Shown: positions 1 through 8,637 of the stretch, in pieces | Numbering within the stretch: the first letter of the stretch is position 1 | Layout: each line of letters opens with the position of its first letter | NCBI RefSeq assembly: GCF_000621205.1 | Contig: NZ_KK211232.1 | Span: 139,341-203,340, forward strand | Source: Halotalea alkalilenta DSM 17697 | GTDB lineage: Bacteria; Pseudomonadota; Gammaproteobacteria; Pseudomonadales; Halomonadaceae | Length of the DNA stretch: 64,000 nucleotides | Direction of reading: 5' to 3' | Notes under the pieces: model-generated | What the model was told of the DNA's origin: nothing | The model's database searches: none | What the model saw: only the letters and a program-made list of their open reading frames with translations | Translations under genes and position numbers: made by a program

Positions 1-2999
1 ACGCCCTCCTTGCTTTCCAGCCGCCCGCTCACCCTCAGCAGCCGCGACTCGACCAGCGCCAGGCGCTGGCGCTCGGCGAGCGCTCGCCAGACCACCACGT
101 TGACCATGCCGAACTCGTCTTCGAGGGTGACGAAGATCACCCCGCTGGCGGTGCCCGGCCGCTGGCGGCCGACCACCAGCCCAGCGACGCTGACGCCACG
201 CCCCTGCTCGAGCCCGGCCAGTGCGCGGGAGTCGACGCAGCGGCGCAGTTCGGCGCGCCCGCGCAGCAGCCGCAGCGGATGCGGCCCCAGGGTGGTGCCC
301 AGGGTGGCATAGTCGGTGAGCAGGTCCTCGCCGGTGTTGGTCAGCGGTAGCGGGACCGCTTGCTCCTCGGTGGCAGGGAGCGAGGCGAACAGCGGACGCT
401 GCGCTTCGATACCCGCCACGGCCCAGCGTGCCCGATGGCGGTTGCCCGCCAGCGCACGCAGGGCCCCCGCGTCGGCGAGCAGCGCAAGCGCGCGGGGTTC
501 GAGCCGGGCACGGCGGGCCAGCTCCGCTACGTCGTTGAACGCTCCCTCTGCCCGGGCCGCTTCGATCCGCCCGGCCTGCACCTGGCGAAAGCCGCGCACC
601 ATCCGAAGCCCCAGCCGGATTCCCCATGCACCGTCACGACCCGATTCGAGCGAGCAGTCCCAAGCGCTGTAGCGAACGTCCACCGGCAGGACCCTGATGC
701 CGTGGCGGCGAGCGTCCTGCAGTACCTGGTCGGGAGAGTAGAAACCCATCGGCCAGCTATTGACCAGCGCACAGGCATAGGCCGCCGGATAGTGGCACTT
801 GAGCCAGCAGCTGGCGTAGGTCAGCAGCGCGAAGCTGGCGGCGTGGGATTCGGGAAAGCCGTAGCTGCCGAAGCCCTTGATCTGCTCGAAGATCCGTTCG
901 GCGAAGCCGGCATCGTAGCCGCGCTCGAGCATGCCCTGGGTCAACCGCTCGCGATGGTGCTCGAGCCCGCCATGGCGCTTCCACGCCGCCATCGAGCGAC
1001 GCAGCTGATCGGCCTCGCCCGCGCTGTAGCCCGCGGCGGTGATCGCAAGCTCCATCACCTGCTCCTGGAACAGCGGCACGCCGAGGGTGCGCTTGAATAC
1101 CCGCTCCAGTCCCTCGGAGGGGTAGCTCACCGGCTCCTCGCCCCGCCTGCGCTTGAGGTAGGGATGCACCATGTCGCCCTGGATCGGCCCCGGGCGCACG
1201 ATCGCGACCTGGATCACCAGGTCGTAGAACGTCTTCGGCCTGAGCCGGGGCAGCATCGCCATCTGCGCCCGCGACTCGATCTGGAACACGCCGAGGGTGT
1301 CGGCGTTCTGGATCATCCGGTAGGTCGGCCCGTCCTCGGCAGGCACCGACGCCAGGGTCAGCTGTCGCCCGTAGTGGCGTTCGATCAGTGCGAAACAGCG
1401 CCTCAGCGCGCTGAGCATGCCGAGCGAGAGGATATCGACCTTGAGCAGCCCGACCAGGTCGAGGTCATCCTTGTCCCACTGGATCACCGTGCGCTCGGCC
1501 ATCGCCGCGTTCTCCACCGGCACCAGGGTGTCGAGCGGCGCCTCGGAGATCACGAAGCCGCCCGGATGCTGGGAGAGATGGCGAGGAAAGCCGACCAGCT
1601 CACGGGACAGCGCCAGCACCCGCTTGAGTACCGGGCTCGCCGGATCGAAGCCGCCCTCGACCAGCCGCTCGGCCGAGGGCAGCCGATCGCTCCAGCTGTC
1701 GCAGCAGTCGGCCAGCGCATTGACCTGGTCCGGCGGCAGGCCAAGCGCCTTGGCGACGTCACGAATCGCGCCGGCGGCGTGGTAGCTGCTGACCACGGCG
1801 GTGATCGCGGCGCGATGGCGGCCATAGCGTCGGAAGACGTACTGGATCACCTCCTCGCGCCGCTCGTGCTCGAAGTCGACGTCGATATCGGGCGGCTCGT
1901 TGCGCTCCTTGGAGATGAAGCGCTCGAACAGCAGGTTGATCCGCGTCGGATCCAGTTCGGTGATCCCGAGCGCGAAGCACACCGCCGAATTGGCCGCCGA
2001 ACCGCGCCCTTGGCAGAGGATGCCTTGGCCGCGCGCGTAGGCGACGATGTCGTGGACGGTGAGGAAGTAGCTTTCGAACCCGAGCTCATGGATCAGCGCC
2101 AGTTCGCGCTCGATCAGCGCCTTGACCTCGGTGGAAGCCCCCTCGGGCCAGCGTTCGAGCATCCCCTTCTCGACCAGCTCGCGCAGCCAGCTGGCCGGCG
2201 TGTGCTCCCTGGGCACCAGCTCATGGGGATAGCGGTAGCGCAGCTGGCCGAGATCGAAGCCGCAGCGCCCGGCGATCGCCAGGCTCTCCGCCAGCGCCTT
2301 CGGCGGATACAGCTCGGCCAGCGCGTCCCGCGGACGCAGGTGGCGCTCGCCATTGGCGAACAGTCGATGGCCCGCCTCGGCCACCGTGGTGTGGTGACGG
2401 ATCGCGGCCATGGTGTCCTGCAGCGCACGCCGCCCGCGGGCGTGCATGTGCACGTCGCCACAGGCCACCACCGGGATCAAGAGCCGCCGGGCCAGTCCGA
2501 GCAGCCGCTCGCAGCGCGCGGCGTCGTCCGGCCCGCGATGCAGCTCGAGCGCGAGCCACAGCCGCCCGGGAAACAGCTCGCCCAGCCGGCGGCCCGGCGT
2601 GGCGTCGTCTTCGTCATCGGGCACCCAGAGTGCGATCAGCCCATCGCAGCCCTCCTCGCGCAGATCATCCTCGAGCAGCTGATAGCGGCCCTTCTCCGCC
2701 CGCCCGCGCGCACGGGTGATCAGCCGGCAGAGCCGCTGGTAGCCGGCCAGGTCCTCGACCAGCAGTACCAGCTTGGGCCCTTGATAGATGCGAAACTCGG
2801 CACCGACGATCAGCGCCACCTGGTGCTGCCTGGCCGCCTGCCAGGCGCGCACGATGCCGGCCAGGGTCGCTTCGTCGGTGATCGCCAGCGCCCGGTAGCC
2901 GAGCCGGCGCGCGCGCGCGAACAGCTCGTCCGCGTTCGAGGCGCCGCGCTGGAAGCTGAAATTGGACAAGCAGTGCAGCTCGGCGTAGTCGGGGCTCAT
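1..2999 (-). CDS. dnaE2: Error-prone DNA polymerase DnaE2 (ImuC), C-terminus cut by window edge
   Basis: Catalytic subunit of the SOS mutasome, a C-family DNA polymerase that copies past lesions together with ImuA and ImuB. Reading leftward from the ATG at 2999 the frame stays open to the window edge, giving about 999 residues. The family is usually somewhat over 1,000 long, so only the tail is missing. The N-terminus ([15 protein letters not shown]) is the PHP-domain opening typical of DnaE2. The polymerase carboxylates lie in [12 protein letters not shown] near residue 370, [12 protein letters not shown] near 475, and an OB-fold stretch ([11 protein letters not shown]) near 950. Its start overlaps the imuB stop as ATGA, so the two are probably translationally coupled. 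Expression should follow the LexA-controlled promoter ahead of imuA. Identification is firm. Confidence 0.95.
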   Translation of the reverse strand, partial: MSPDYAELHCLSNFSFQRGASNADELFARARRLGYRALAITDEATLAGIVRAWQAARQHQVALIVGAEFRIYQGPKLVLLVEDLAGYQRLCRLITRARGRAEKGRYQLLEDDLREEGCDGLIALWVPDDEDDATPGRRLGELFPGRLWLALELHRGPDDAARCERLLGLARRLLIPVVACGDVHMHARGRRALQDTMAAIRHHTTVAEAGHRLFANGERHLRPRDALAELYPPKALAESLAIAGRCGFDLGQLRYRYPHELVPREHTPASWLRELVEKGMLERWPEGASTEVKALIERELALIHELGFESYFLTVHDIVAYARGQGILCQGRGSAANSAVCFALGITELDPTRINLLFERFISKERNEPPDIDVDFEHERREEVIQYVFRRYGRHRAAITAVVSSYHAAGAIRDVAKALGLPPDQVNALADCCDSWSDRLPSAERLVEGGFDPASPVLKRVLALSRELVGFPRHLSQHPGGFVISEAPLDTLVPVENAAMAERTVIQWDKDDLDLVGLLKVDILSLGMLSALRRCFALIERHYGRQLTLASVPAEDGPTYRMIQNADTLGVFQIESRAQMAMLPRLRPKTFYDLVIQVAIVRPGPIQGDMVHPYLKRRRGEEPVSYPSEGLERVFKRTLGVPLFQEQVMELAITAAGYSAGEADQLRRSMAAWKRHGGLEHHRERLTQGMLERGYDAGFAERIFEQIKGFGSYGFPESHAASFALLTYASCWLKCHYPAAYACALVNSWPMGFYSPDQVLQDARRHGIRVLPVDVRYSAWDCSLESGRDGAWGIRLGLRMVRGFRQVQAGRIEAARAEGAFNDVAELARRARLEPRALALLADAGALRALAGNRHRARWAVAGIEAQRPLFASLPATEEQAVPLPLTNTGEDLLTDYATLGTTLGPHPLRLLRGRAELRRCVDSRALAGLEQGRGVSVAGLVVGRQRPGTASGVIFVTLEDEFGMVNVVVWRALAERQRLALVESRLLRVSGRLESKEG

Positions 3000-4408
3000 C
3001 CGAACCACCCCTGCAGCCAGTAGTGGCCATCTCCCCCCACTTCACGATAGACCCAGGCACGCTGCCCCTGGCGAGTCTCGATCAGGTAGTAATCGCGACG
3101 CACGTCGCCGCCATCCCACCAGCCCGACTCGATCCGCTCGGGACCGGCGAGGATGCCCGCCACTTCGGCGTCTAACGGTATCGGCCGCGCCAGCAGCCAG
3201 CCCGGGCGCGGCCGGGTGTCATCCACCTGGGCCGAGGCCAGGAACGCCGGCTGCCAGGCGCATTCGGGACGATGGTCCCCCACAGTGCCGAGACCATGCA
3301 CCGCATGGTCGCCAAGCCGTGCGCGCAGGCGCTCCCTCAACTGCTCCCAGGGCTGGGACTGCTGGGGACGGGCCTCGAACAACTCGCGTCGCTCCGGTGC
3401 GAAAGGCGGCAGCTCGCGCGCGACCAGCCGCACCGCGCGTACCGGCGCGCCGACCCGGGTACGCTCGAGCCGGCCCCGGGCGAGCTCGAACAGCAGCCCA
3501 GGGTCGCGCTCGGCACCGAGCAGCCCGACCGGGACCTGGCTCGGCGTCCCCTTGACATGCTCGAGCTCGAGAGTGAAGCGCTGCACCCCACTGTCACGAC
3601 CGGCGAGGAAGGCGGAGAGGTCGCCGATCAAGCGCCTGAGCGGAAACAGCAGCGCCTGGTGGGAGGAGACTTCGAAGTTGAGCTCGAGACGCAGGTCGAA
3701 CTCGTCCGGCGGCAGGTAGCTCTCGAGCGCCAGCGGCCATTCGCCCAGGAGTTCGCCGAGATGACGTATCACCTCGGGGGCGAAACGCCGGGTCAAGGTC
3801 GCCCGGGGCAGCGCCAGCACCTGGCCCAAATGACGCAGCCCCATCCTCGAGAGCGCCTCGACCGCATCGCGGGGCAGTCCGGCGCGCTCGACCGGCAGCG
3901 CGCCGAGCACGTCTTTGAGTGCCTTCTGACTCGTCACGGCGAGGCCATCGTGGGCATTGCCCAGCACTCGCGCGGCGGCGGGGTTGGGTGCGACGTTGAT
4001 CCGGTGAGTGAAACCCAGCGCAGCGAGCGCTTCGCGCAGCCGCGCCTCGAAGCGCGGCCAGGGGCCGAACAGCGCCAGGCTGCTCGCGATCTCGACCAGC
4101 AGCGCGCACGGATAGTGCAGACTGACCTGGGAGCTGTAGCGATAGGCCCAGGCAGCGAGCAGCCGCTGCCAGCGCTCGGCATCCCGTGGATCATAGGCGT
4201 GGATGGTAAAATCGCGGCTCAGCGCCTGCGCCGCGGTCAACGACTGGCCCGGGCGCAGGCCCAGCGCCCGCGCCGCTGGGTTGACCGCATGCAGCACGCG
4301 ACGCTGCGACGCCCCGGTGACCAGCGCCAAGGGAGCCGCGGGATCAGGATGGCGGCGCAGCACGCCATCCAGCGCAAGCCTCGGCAGCAGGATGCAAGCC
4401 CAGCGCAT
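2996..4408 (-). CDS. imuB: ImuB, Y-family polymerase-like mutasome subunit
   Basis: Non-catalytic Y-family (DinB-like) protein that links DnaE2 to the beta clamp during SOS mutagenesis. About 470 residues. It opens [15 protein letters not shown], where true Y-family enzymes carry the DxD metal ligands, so the active-site acids are absent as in other ImuB proteins. A little-finger-type helix-hairpin-helix stretch ([16 protein letters not shown]) lies near residues 185-215, and the C-terminus [18 protein letters not shown] is characteristic of ImuB. I chose the ATG at 4408 because family homology begins there; an in-frame ATG at 4465 would add 19 unrelated residues and overlap imuA. It is the second gene of the imuA-imuB-dnaE2 operon, 7 bases after imuA and overlapping dnaE2 by four bases. 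Confidence 0.93.
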   Translation of the reverse strand: MRWACILLPRLALDGVLRRHPDPAAPLALVTGASQRRVLHAVNPAARALGLRPGQSLTAAQALSRDFTIHAYDPRDAERWQRLLAAWAYRYSSQVSLHYPCALLVEIASSLALFGPWPRFEARLREALAALGFTHRINVAPNPAAARVLGNAHDGLAVTSQKALKDVLGALPVERAGLPRDAVEALSRMGLRHLGQVLALPRATLTRRFAPEVIRHLGELLGEWPLALESYLPPDEFDLRLELNFEVSSHQALLFPLRRLIGDLSAFLAGRDSGVQRFTLELEHVKGTPSQVPVGLLGAERDPGLLFELARGRLERTRVGAPVRAVRLVARELPPFAPERRELFEARPQQSQPWEQLRERLRARLGDHAVHGLGTVGDHRPECAWQPAFLASAQVDDTRPRPGWLLARPIPLDAEVAGILAGPERIESGWWDGGDVRRDYYLIETRQGQRAWVYREVGGDGHYWLQGWFG

Positions 4409-4415
4409 CGTCGCC

Positions 4416-5018
4416 TCACCCCGCCCGCGCGAATGCGATCGGCGTGGATGGCGCCAGCCCGCCACGGCACTTGAGTACCCTGATCCGCCCCTGCTCGAGC
4501 ACCAAGCGCAGCGCCGCGGGCGATGGATTGGCCAGCGCCGCCAGCGGACGGTGAACGAATGCCAGGGTCTGGCCGCTCTCGGCAGCGACCTGTAGCCGGC
4601 GCAGCGCCCGATCGTCCGCTATTCTCGGCCAGCACAGCACCGCACCGCAGCTCCCCGAGCGCAGGCACTGCTCCGCCGCCCACAGCGCATCGCGCTCATC
4701 CGCCGCGATCAGCGCCAGACGCTCCAGCGCCACACCGGCCCGAGCCCAGGCGTGTGGATAGGGCAGGCAGGGCGGCGCCACCAGCACCACCCGCTCCCCC
4801 GCCTGGCTCAGGCGCGCGAGCGCCGGCCACAGCAGCGCGAGCTCACCGATGCCCTGCCCGGCCAGGAGGATCTCGGTCACCGCCGCCTCGGGCCAACCTC
4901 CACTCGGCAGGGCCGCGTCCAGCGCATCGTGTCCACTCGGGCAGCCCGTCGGCGGTCGGTTCGTCTCGCGGCCGCGCCAGATCCTGCGTTCATCGAGCAG
5001 GGCTTCCAATCCGCTCAT
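4416..5018 (-). CDS. imuA: ImuA, RecA-like SOS mutasome protein
   Basis: First gene of the SOS mutagenesis operon. ImuA is a small RecA/SulA-like protein that works with ImuB and DnaE2. About 200 residues. After MSGLEALLDERRIWRGRE it shows the family pattern of a degenerate RecA core: GHDALDAALPSGGWPE, then ILLAGQGIGELALLWPAL, then a region like RecA beta-strands (VVLVAPPCLPYPHAW, AVLCWPRIADDRALRRL). There is no complete Walker A motif. The ATG at 5018 is preceded by GAGAGG at good spacing. A longer in-frame start at 5153 would put the LexA box inside the gene, so I reject it. Membership is assigned from gene order plus these motifs; ImuA proteins diverge strongly. Confidence 0.85.
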   Translation of the reverse strand: MSGLEALLDERRIWRGRETNRPPTGCPSGHDALDAALPSGGWPEAAVTEILLAGQGIGELALLWPALARLSQAGERVVLVAPPCLPYPHAWARAGVALERLALIAADERDALWAAEQCLRSGSCGAVLCWPRIADDRALRRLQVAAESGQTLAFVHRPLAALANPSPAALRLVLEQGRIRVLKCRGGLAPSTPIAFARAG

Positions 5019-5123
5019 CGATGCCCTCTCGCTTTGCAACGCCAGACGAGATGGCACCCCCGAGCGGATCGGCCAGGAAGAGCAGAAGCTTCTCGGATGG
5101 GCAGTAGTCGGTTCATGGGCGCA

Positions 5124-5161
5124 GTTGTACCCCATGGGCAAAATACTGTCCATACGTACAG
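5124..5161 (-). promoter_or_regulatory. LexA (SOS) box overlapping a sigma-70 promoter for imuA-imuB-dnaE2
   Basis: Positions 5146-5161 read CTGT-N8-ACAG, a full match to the gammaproteobacterial LexA operator ends. On the minus strand the sequence TGGACA (5147-5152), a 17-base spacer and TACAAC (5124-5129) make a plausible -35/-10 pair, with the -35 inside the LexA box. LexA bound there would block RNA polymerase. The imuA start lies about 105 bases downstream. Confidence 0.85.
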
Positions 5162-5334
5162 TTAAAATTCACAGCCAGCGACTTTCCTGCTCCCGCCCCG
5201 CACCGCCGAGCGAGGCATCTTTCCACACGACGAACCGGCTTCTTTAACGCCAGGTTAATAACCTAGCGTTTTCCTATCCTTTTGATTCTCATCACGTATA
5301 GTGCCGGCATCAAAAAGCTCGGAGAGATGAATCG

Positions 5335-5679
5335 ATGTCGCCCAAGTCCACCTTCAAGCTGGGTCTATGGCCATTTTTGATCCTCAACGCCGTGGTCGCG
5401 ATCGCCGTGGTGGCGACCCATGACACCTACCAGGCATTCGTTCAGCAGGTCTGGCTCTGGCTGGCGCTCACCCCGGTCTTCTGCATTGCGCTGACCGCCA
5501 GGCTTCGCGACATCGGCCTGCCGGGCAGCTGGTCATGGTCACTGCTGTCCACCCTGTTGATGCTCTGTTTCCTGGTCGAGCAGCCGTTCGCCGGTGCGAT
5601 GGGGCTGTTCATGTGGTGCTTCGCCGCCATGACCCCGGGCGAGGCCTTCGAGATGCAGCCAGCAGCCAGCGAGCACTGA
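5335..5679 (+). CDS. Small integral membrane protein, DUF805-like
   Basis: A 114-residue hydrophobic protein with about four membrane segments (roughly residues 10-28, 38-55, 66-83 and 86-102). The sequence RLRDIGLPGSW between the second and third segments resembles the RLHDxGxSGW signature of DUF805 inner-membrane proteins, but the usual Trp-rich N-terminus is missing, so the link is only suggestive. GGAGAG precedes the ATG at good spacing. It stands alone, divergent from imuA, and is followed by a hairpin at 5757-5796. No function can be assigned. Confidence 0.6.
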   Translation: MSPKSTFKLGLWPFLILNAVVAIAVVATHDTYQAFVQQVWLWLALTPVFCIALTARLRDIGLPGSWSWSLLSTLLMLCFLVEQPFAGAMGLFMWCFAAMTPGEAFEMQPAASEH

Positions 5680-5756
5680 ACCGGCGGCACGCCGGACGCT
5701 TGGGCATCGATGCCAAGCGAGATGAAGACCCTCTGCTCGACCCCCGCCCTACTTGA

Positions 5757-5796
5757 GGACAGCCCCGGTGCGATCCAGCGCCATCGGGGGCTGTCC
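5757..5796. terminator. Hairpin after the small membrane gene
   Basis: GGACAGCCCC and GGGGCTGTCC form a perfect 10-bp stem around a 20-base loop. No T-run follows, so Rho-independent termination is uncertain. The stretch 5680-5999 holds no gene. Besides this hairpin it has an A/T-rich patch at about 5945-5975 that may hold the promoter for the next gene. Confidence 0.45.
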
Positions 5797-5999
5797 CCAT
5801 GATTCGCCCAAGCCCCCGCCCCAAGCCCTCCTCGCCAAGCTCTTGCATCTGCGTGATCCTGCCGGCTCAGGCGCGCGCACCGGCGTGATCGATCGTTCCG
5901 TCGGCCCCTGAGCCAAACGCCAGAGGAGCGCAGGACGCTGCTCTTTTCTTGGTTATATACTTATTCCTTATTCACCTCTCTCATCCGAGGTCCTACCGC

Positions 6000-7295
6000 A
6001 TGCGCGTCACCAGGATCAACGAGCGGCTCTCGATCGCCCCCCAGCCGAATTCGACCGATATCGCCCAATGGGCCGATCAAGGCTTCACCCTGTTGATCAA
6101 TGCTCGCCCAGATGACGAAGAAGCGAGCCAGCCCGGCCACGCTTGCGAACGGCACACGGCCGAGCGCACGGGGATGGCCTATGCGTTCATTCCGGTCACC
6201 GGGACCACGATCACCAAGGCGGACATCCGGGCCTTCCAGGCGGCGCTGTCCGAGGCCAGCGGGCCGGCGGTGGCGCATTGCAAGACCGGCGCCCGGGCGC
6301 TGATGCTCTTCGCGCTCGGAGAAGCGCTCGATGGCCGGATGGAAGAGGACGAGGTGGTCGGCTTCGGCCAGCGACATGGCATCGACCTTAGCGCCGCGCG
6401 TCGCTGGCTCGAGCGCGAGCGCTCGAGCCGCCCGCGTGTCGAGGGCTTCTTCGACCCGCGCACCTTTTCGATCCAGTACCTGGTGATCGACCCGGATACG
6501 CGGGCATGCGCGGTCATCGACCCGGTGCTCGACTTCGACGAGAAATCCGGTGCTACCTCGACCCGCAGCGCCGATGGACTGCTCGAGTTCATCGCTGGTG
6601 AAGATCTCAAGCTCCAGTGGATCCTCGATACCCATCCCCATGCCGATCACTTCTCCGCCGCCCACTACCTGCGCAGCCGCACCGGTGCGCCGACCGCGAT
6701 CGGCGAGCGGGTAATCGAGGTACAGAAGCTATGGAAGGAGATCTACCACTGGCCGGCACTCGCGACCGACGGCTCGCAGTGGGACCGGCTGTTCGCCGAT
6801 GGCGAGCGGTTCATGATCGGCAACCTGGAGGCCGAGGTGCTGTTCTCCCCCGGGCACACGCTTGCATCGATCACCTATCTGGTCGGAGACGCCGCCTTCA
6901 TCCACGACACCCTGTTCATGCCCGATAGCGGCAGCGCGCGGGCGGACTTTCCTGGCGGCGACGCACGCAGGCTGTGGCGATCGATCCAGCGCATTCTCGC
7001 CCTGCCCGACCAGACCCGGCTGTTCACCGGCCACGACTACCAGCCCGAGGGGCGCGCACCGCGCTGGGAAAGCAGCGTTGCCGAGCAAAAGCGTGCCAAC
7101 GCCCATCTCGTCGGCATCGACGAACAGGACTACGTGGCGCTGCGCCAAGCGCGCGACCATACGCTACCGATGCCGAAGCTGATTCTTCACGCACTGCAGG
7201 TCAACATTCGCGGCGGGCGACTGCCCGAGCCTGAGTCGAACGGCAAACGCTATCTCAAGATCCCCCTCGACGCGCTCGGCGACGCGCCCTGGTAG
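6000..7295 (+). CDS. blh: Blh-type fusion: DUF442 phosphatase-like domain + persulfide-dioxygenase-like MBL hydrolase
   Basis: Two-domain protein of 431 residues. Residues 1-130 are a DUF442 (beta-lactamase-hydrolase-like) domain related to dual-specificity phosphatases, with a CX4R loop in AHCKTGARA. Residues about 145-431 are a metallo-beta-lactamase fold with the metal motif THPHADHF, followed by SPGHTLASITYLVGD and DSGSARADFPGGDA, the pattern of ETHE1/Blh persulfide dioxygenases. Such proteins detoxify sulfide-derived persulfides, and in several bacteria belong to regulons of the sulfide sensor BigR/SqrR. No ArsR-type regulator or sulfide:quinone reductase is adjacent here. The ATG at 6000 follows GAGG; an upstream in-frame start at 5949 lacks support. 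The domain call is firm; the exact substrate is inferred. Confidence 0.88.
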   Translation: MRVTRINERLSIAPQPNSTDIAQWADQGFTLLINARPDDEEASQPGHACERHTAERTGMAYAFIPVTGTTITKADIRAFQAALSEASGPAVAHCKTGARALMLFALGEALDGRMEEDEVVGFGQRHGIDLSAARRWLERERSSRPRVEGFFDPRTFSIQYLVIDPDTRACAVIDPVLDFDEKSGATSTRSADGLLEFIAGEDLKLQWILDTHPHADHFSAAHYLRSRTGAPTAIGERVIEVQKLWKEIYHWPALATDGSQWDRLFADGERFMIGNLEAEVLFSPGHTLASITYLVGDAAFIHDTLFMPDSGSARADFPGGDARRLWRSIQRILALPDQTRLFTGHDYQPEGRAPRWESSVAEQKRANAHLVGIDEQDYVALRQARDHTLPMPKLILHALQVNIRGGRLPEPESNGKRYLKIPLDALGDAPW

Positions 7296-7350
7296 CCTCC
7301 CTGGGCGCTGGCGAGCGCTCGGCCAGCGACACCCTGTTCGGCACGCACGA

Positions 7351-7377
7351 AAAAAGGGACCGGAGGCCCTTTTCTCT
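7351..7377 (-). terminator. Terminator, probably the original end of the tRNA operon
   Basis: AAAAGGG and CCCTTTT pair around an 8-base loop. On the minus strand the stem is followed by a run of T (CCCTTTTTT), the layout of a Rho-independent terminator for leftward transcription. On the plus strand it lies about 55 bases after blh and could also stop that gene. It suggests the tRNA operon ended here before the 7.4-9.7 kb island was inserted. Confidence 0.6.
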
Positions 7378-7412
7378 TGATATCCACTCGATGAAAGCGG
7401 GACATCGAATTC

Positions 7413-7427
7413 TGGAGCGGGAAACGA
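7413..7427 (-). repeat. att-like direct repeat: duplicated 3' end of tRNA-Gly
   Basis: The 15 bases TGGAGCGGGAAACGA are identical to the 3' end (including CCA) of the tRNA-Gly gene at 9678-9692 and have the same orientation. The flanking sequence is not tRNA. This is the footprint expected of a tyrosine-integrase element inserted at a tRNA 3' end, and it marks the left border of the island. Confidence 0.65.
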
Positions 7428-7616
7428 ACTCCAGGACGAAGCCATAACCCATTGATTAAAAATTAAATACTCTCACCCAGAGTGACTGAATGGACTAGAT
7501 TGTGGACTAACTGTTTCACAACGTCAGCGTCGGCTACCCGTCTTCATCCATTAGCTTCCGCTGACATCCATGTACTGTGCAAAGCCCCATTAGTCGTCAT
7601 CGCTGAGGCAGATGTT

Positions 7617-7769
7617 TCACATGAAGTTGCTCGATGATTCATCGTTGACCCAAGCATGGACGATGATCTTTACCTTCGAGTCGTACCGGAAGAATAGGTG
7701 GAATTGCCTTCCAATCTTGGCCCGTCGTCAGTGGCACGGTGGGCCTATCTTGGCTGCGTTTTTCAACCA
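7617..7769 (-). pseudogene. YhaV-family toxin fragment (broken)
   Basis: On the minus strand one frame reads RRAKIG, RQFHLFFRYDSK and VKIIVHAWVNDE before a stop at 7617-7619. This matches the core of the YhaV ribonuclease toxin, where the E. coli protein has RYRLFFRYSEKEKVIILGWMNDE. An in-frame TGA at 7728-7730 sits where the family has Trp (HW/DW before RxK), and the usual C-terminal tail after VNDE is missing. The N-terminal half and a PrlF/SohA-type antitoxin are not found. It is too short and interrupted to be functional. Confidence 0.6.
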
Positions 7770-7779
7770 GGCGGGTTAG

Positions 7780-7861
7780 GATTAGATTTAAGCGTGAAAT
7801 TCCACTATGGGGTGAATTTCAGAGAAAAATCTATCAACTCCAGTGGTGTCTGATTAGATTT
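7780..7861 (+). promoter_or_regulatory. Candidate AbiEi operator region with nested repeats
   Basis: Ahead of abiEi, TGAAATTC (7795-7802) and GAATTTCA (7814-7821) form a perfect 8-bp inverted repeat. GATTAGATTT occurs twice in direct orientation (7780-7789, 7852-7861), with an inverted partial copy AAATCTA at 7827-7833. AbiEi antitoxins are known to repress their own operon through inverted repeats in the promoter, so this is a reasonable binding region. The exact promoter is not clear. Confidence 0.4.
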
Positions 7862-7878
7862 GGACGTATATTTCATAC

Positions 7879-8637
7879 ATGAGTGAACATTCACGACATC
7901 AGATAATCAAGCGCCTGCAGGCGGAACTTCCTCGGGGAGCGCCGTTCGATCTCGCCATGCTGGAAACCTTCGGCGTGTCGCCCAAACTGGCCGCCCGCTA
8001 CGCCGAGAGCGGCTGGTTGGTGCGCCTGGGACACGGCGTCTATGCCTATCCCAACGACAATTTTGACGCCAGTGGTGCGCTGCGGCTCCTGCAAGAGCGG
8101 GTCGCCGGGCTGCACGTTGGCGGCAAAAGCGCCCTGGCGCTGCAAGGGGTTCGGCACAACCTGGCTCCCAAGGAAACCTTGGTGCTCTGGGGCGAGGCCC
8201 GCTTTGCGTTGCCTGCCTGGTTCACCACGCGCTTTCCAGCGCGCTACGTCAACGCCAGGCTGTTCGAATGGCCCGACGATGACCTCGCCAGTAAGACCCT
8301 GCACACACCACCCGGACAGCTCGCTGGGCTGCGGGTGGCAGTGCCCGAGCGCGCAGTGCTGGAACTGCTCTACGACACCGGCTCGCGGGAAAGCCTCGAG
8401 GAATCCCGCAACCTGTTCGACGGCCTGCGCTCACCGCGCAAGGACGTGCTTGGACGGCTGCTGGCCTGCTGCACCAGCGTCAAGACCGTGCGTCTGTTCC
8501 TGACCTGGGCGCGGGAAACCGGCGTCATCGACGTGGATGAGTTGCTGGCGCAATACTCGGTACGCTCCGGCAGCGCCAAGCGCTGGATGAGTCGGCTGGA
8601 TGATGGAACCCTGTTAAGCCTGAACCCTCATGGATAA
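7879..8637 (+). CDS. abiEi: AbiEi-family antitoxin / autoregulator
   Basis: A 252-residue protein of the type IV AbiE toxin-antitoxin system. The N-terminus has the winged-helix region of AbiEi antitoxins (FDLAMLETFGVSPKLAARYAESGWLVRLGHGVYAYP). The C-terminal half is the antitoxin domain, including HVGGKSALALQGVRHNL and a VAVPERAVLELLYD stretch. It overlaps the start of the toxin gene by 8 bases, the usual AbiE layout. The reading frame is complete although its toxin partner is deleted, so only DNA binding and autoregulation may remain. Repeats at 7780-7861 are candidate operators. It lies inside the tRNA-Gly island and is likely horizontally acquired. Confidence 0.85.
   Translation: MSEHSRHQIIKRLQAELPRGAPFDLAMLETFGVSPKLAARYAESGWLVRLGHGVYAYPNDNFDASGALRLLQERVAGLHVGGKSALALQGVRHNLAPKETLVLWGEARFALPAWFTTRFPARYVNARLFEWPDDDLASKTLHTPPGQLAGLRVAVPERAVLELLYDTGSRESLEESRNLFDGLRSPRKDVLGRLLACCTSVKTVRLFLTWARETGVIDVDELLAQYSVRSGSAKRWMSRLDDGTLLSLNPHG

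Noticed and set aside
360..3023. Long open frame of about 887 codons on the plus strand
   Set aside because: It is antisense to dnaE2, whose protein shows clear family motifs. The plus-strand product is low-complexity Arg/Ala/Gly/Glu-rich with no recognisable domain, as expected of high-GC shadow frames.
5280..5310. Fur-like sequence (TTTGATTCTCATCACG) before the small membrane gene
   Set aside because: It matches only one half of a Fur box and has no inverted partner.
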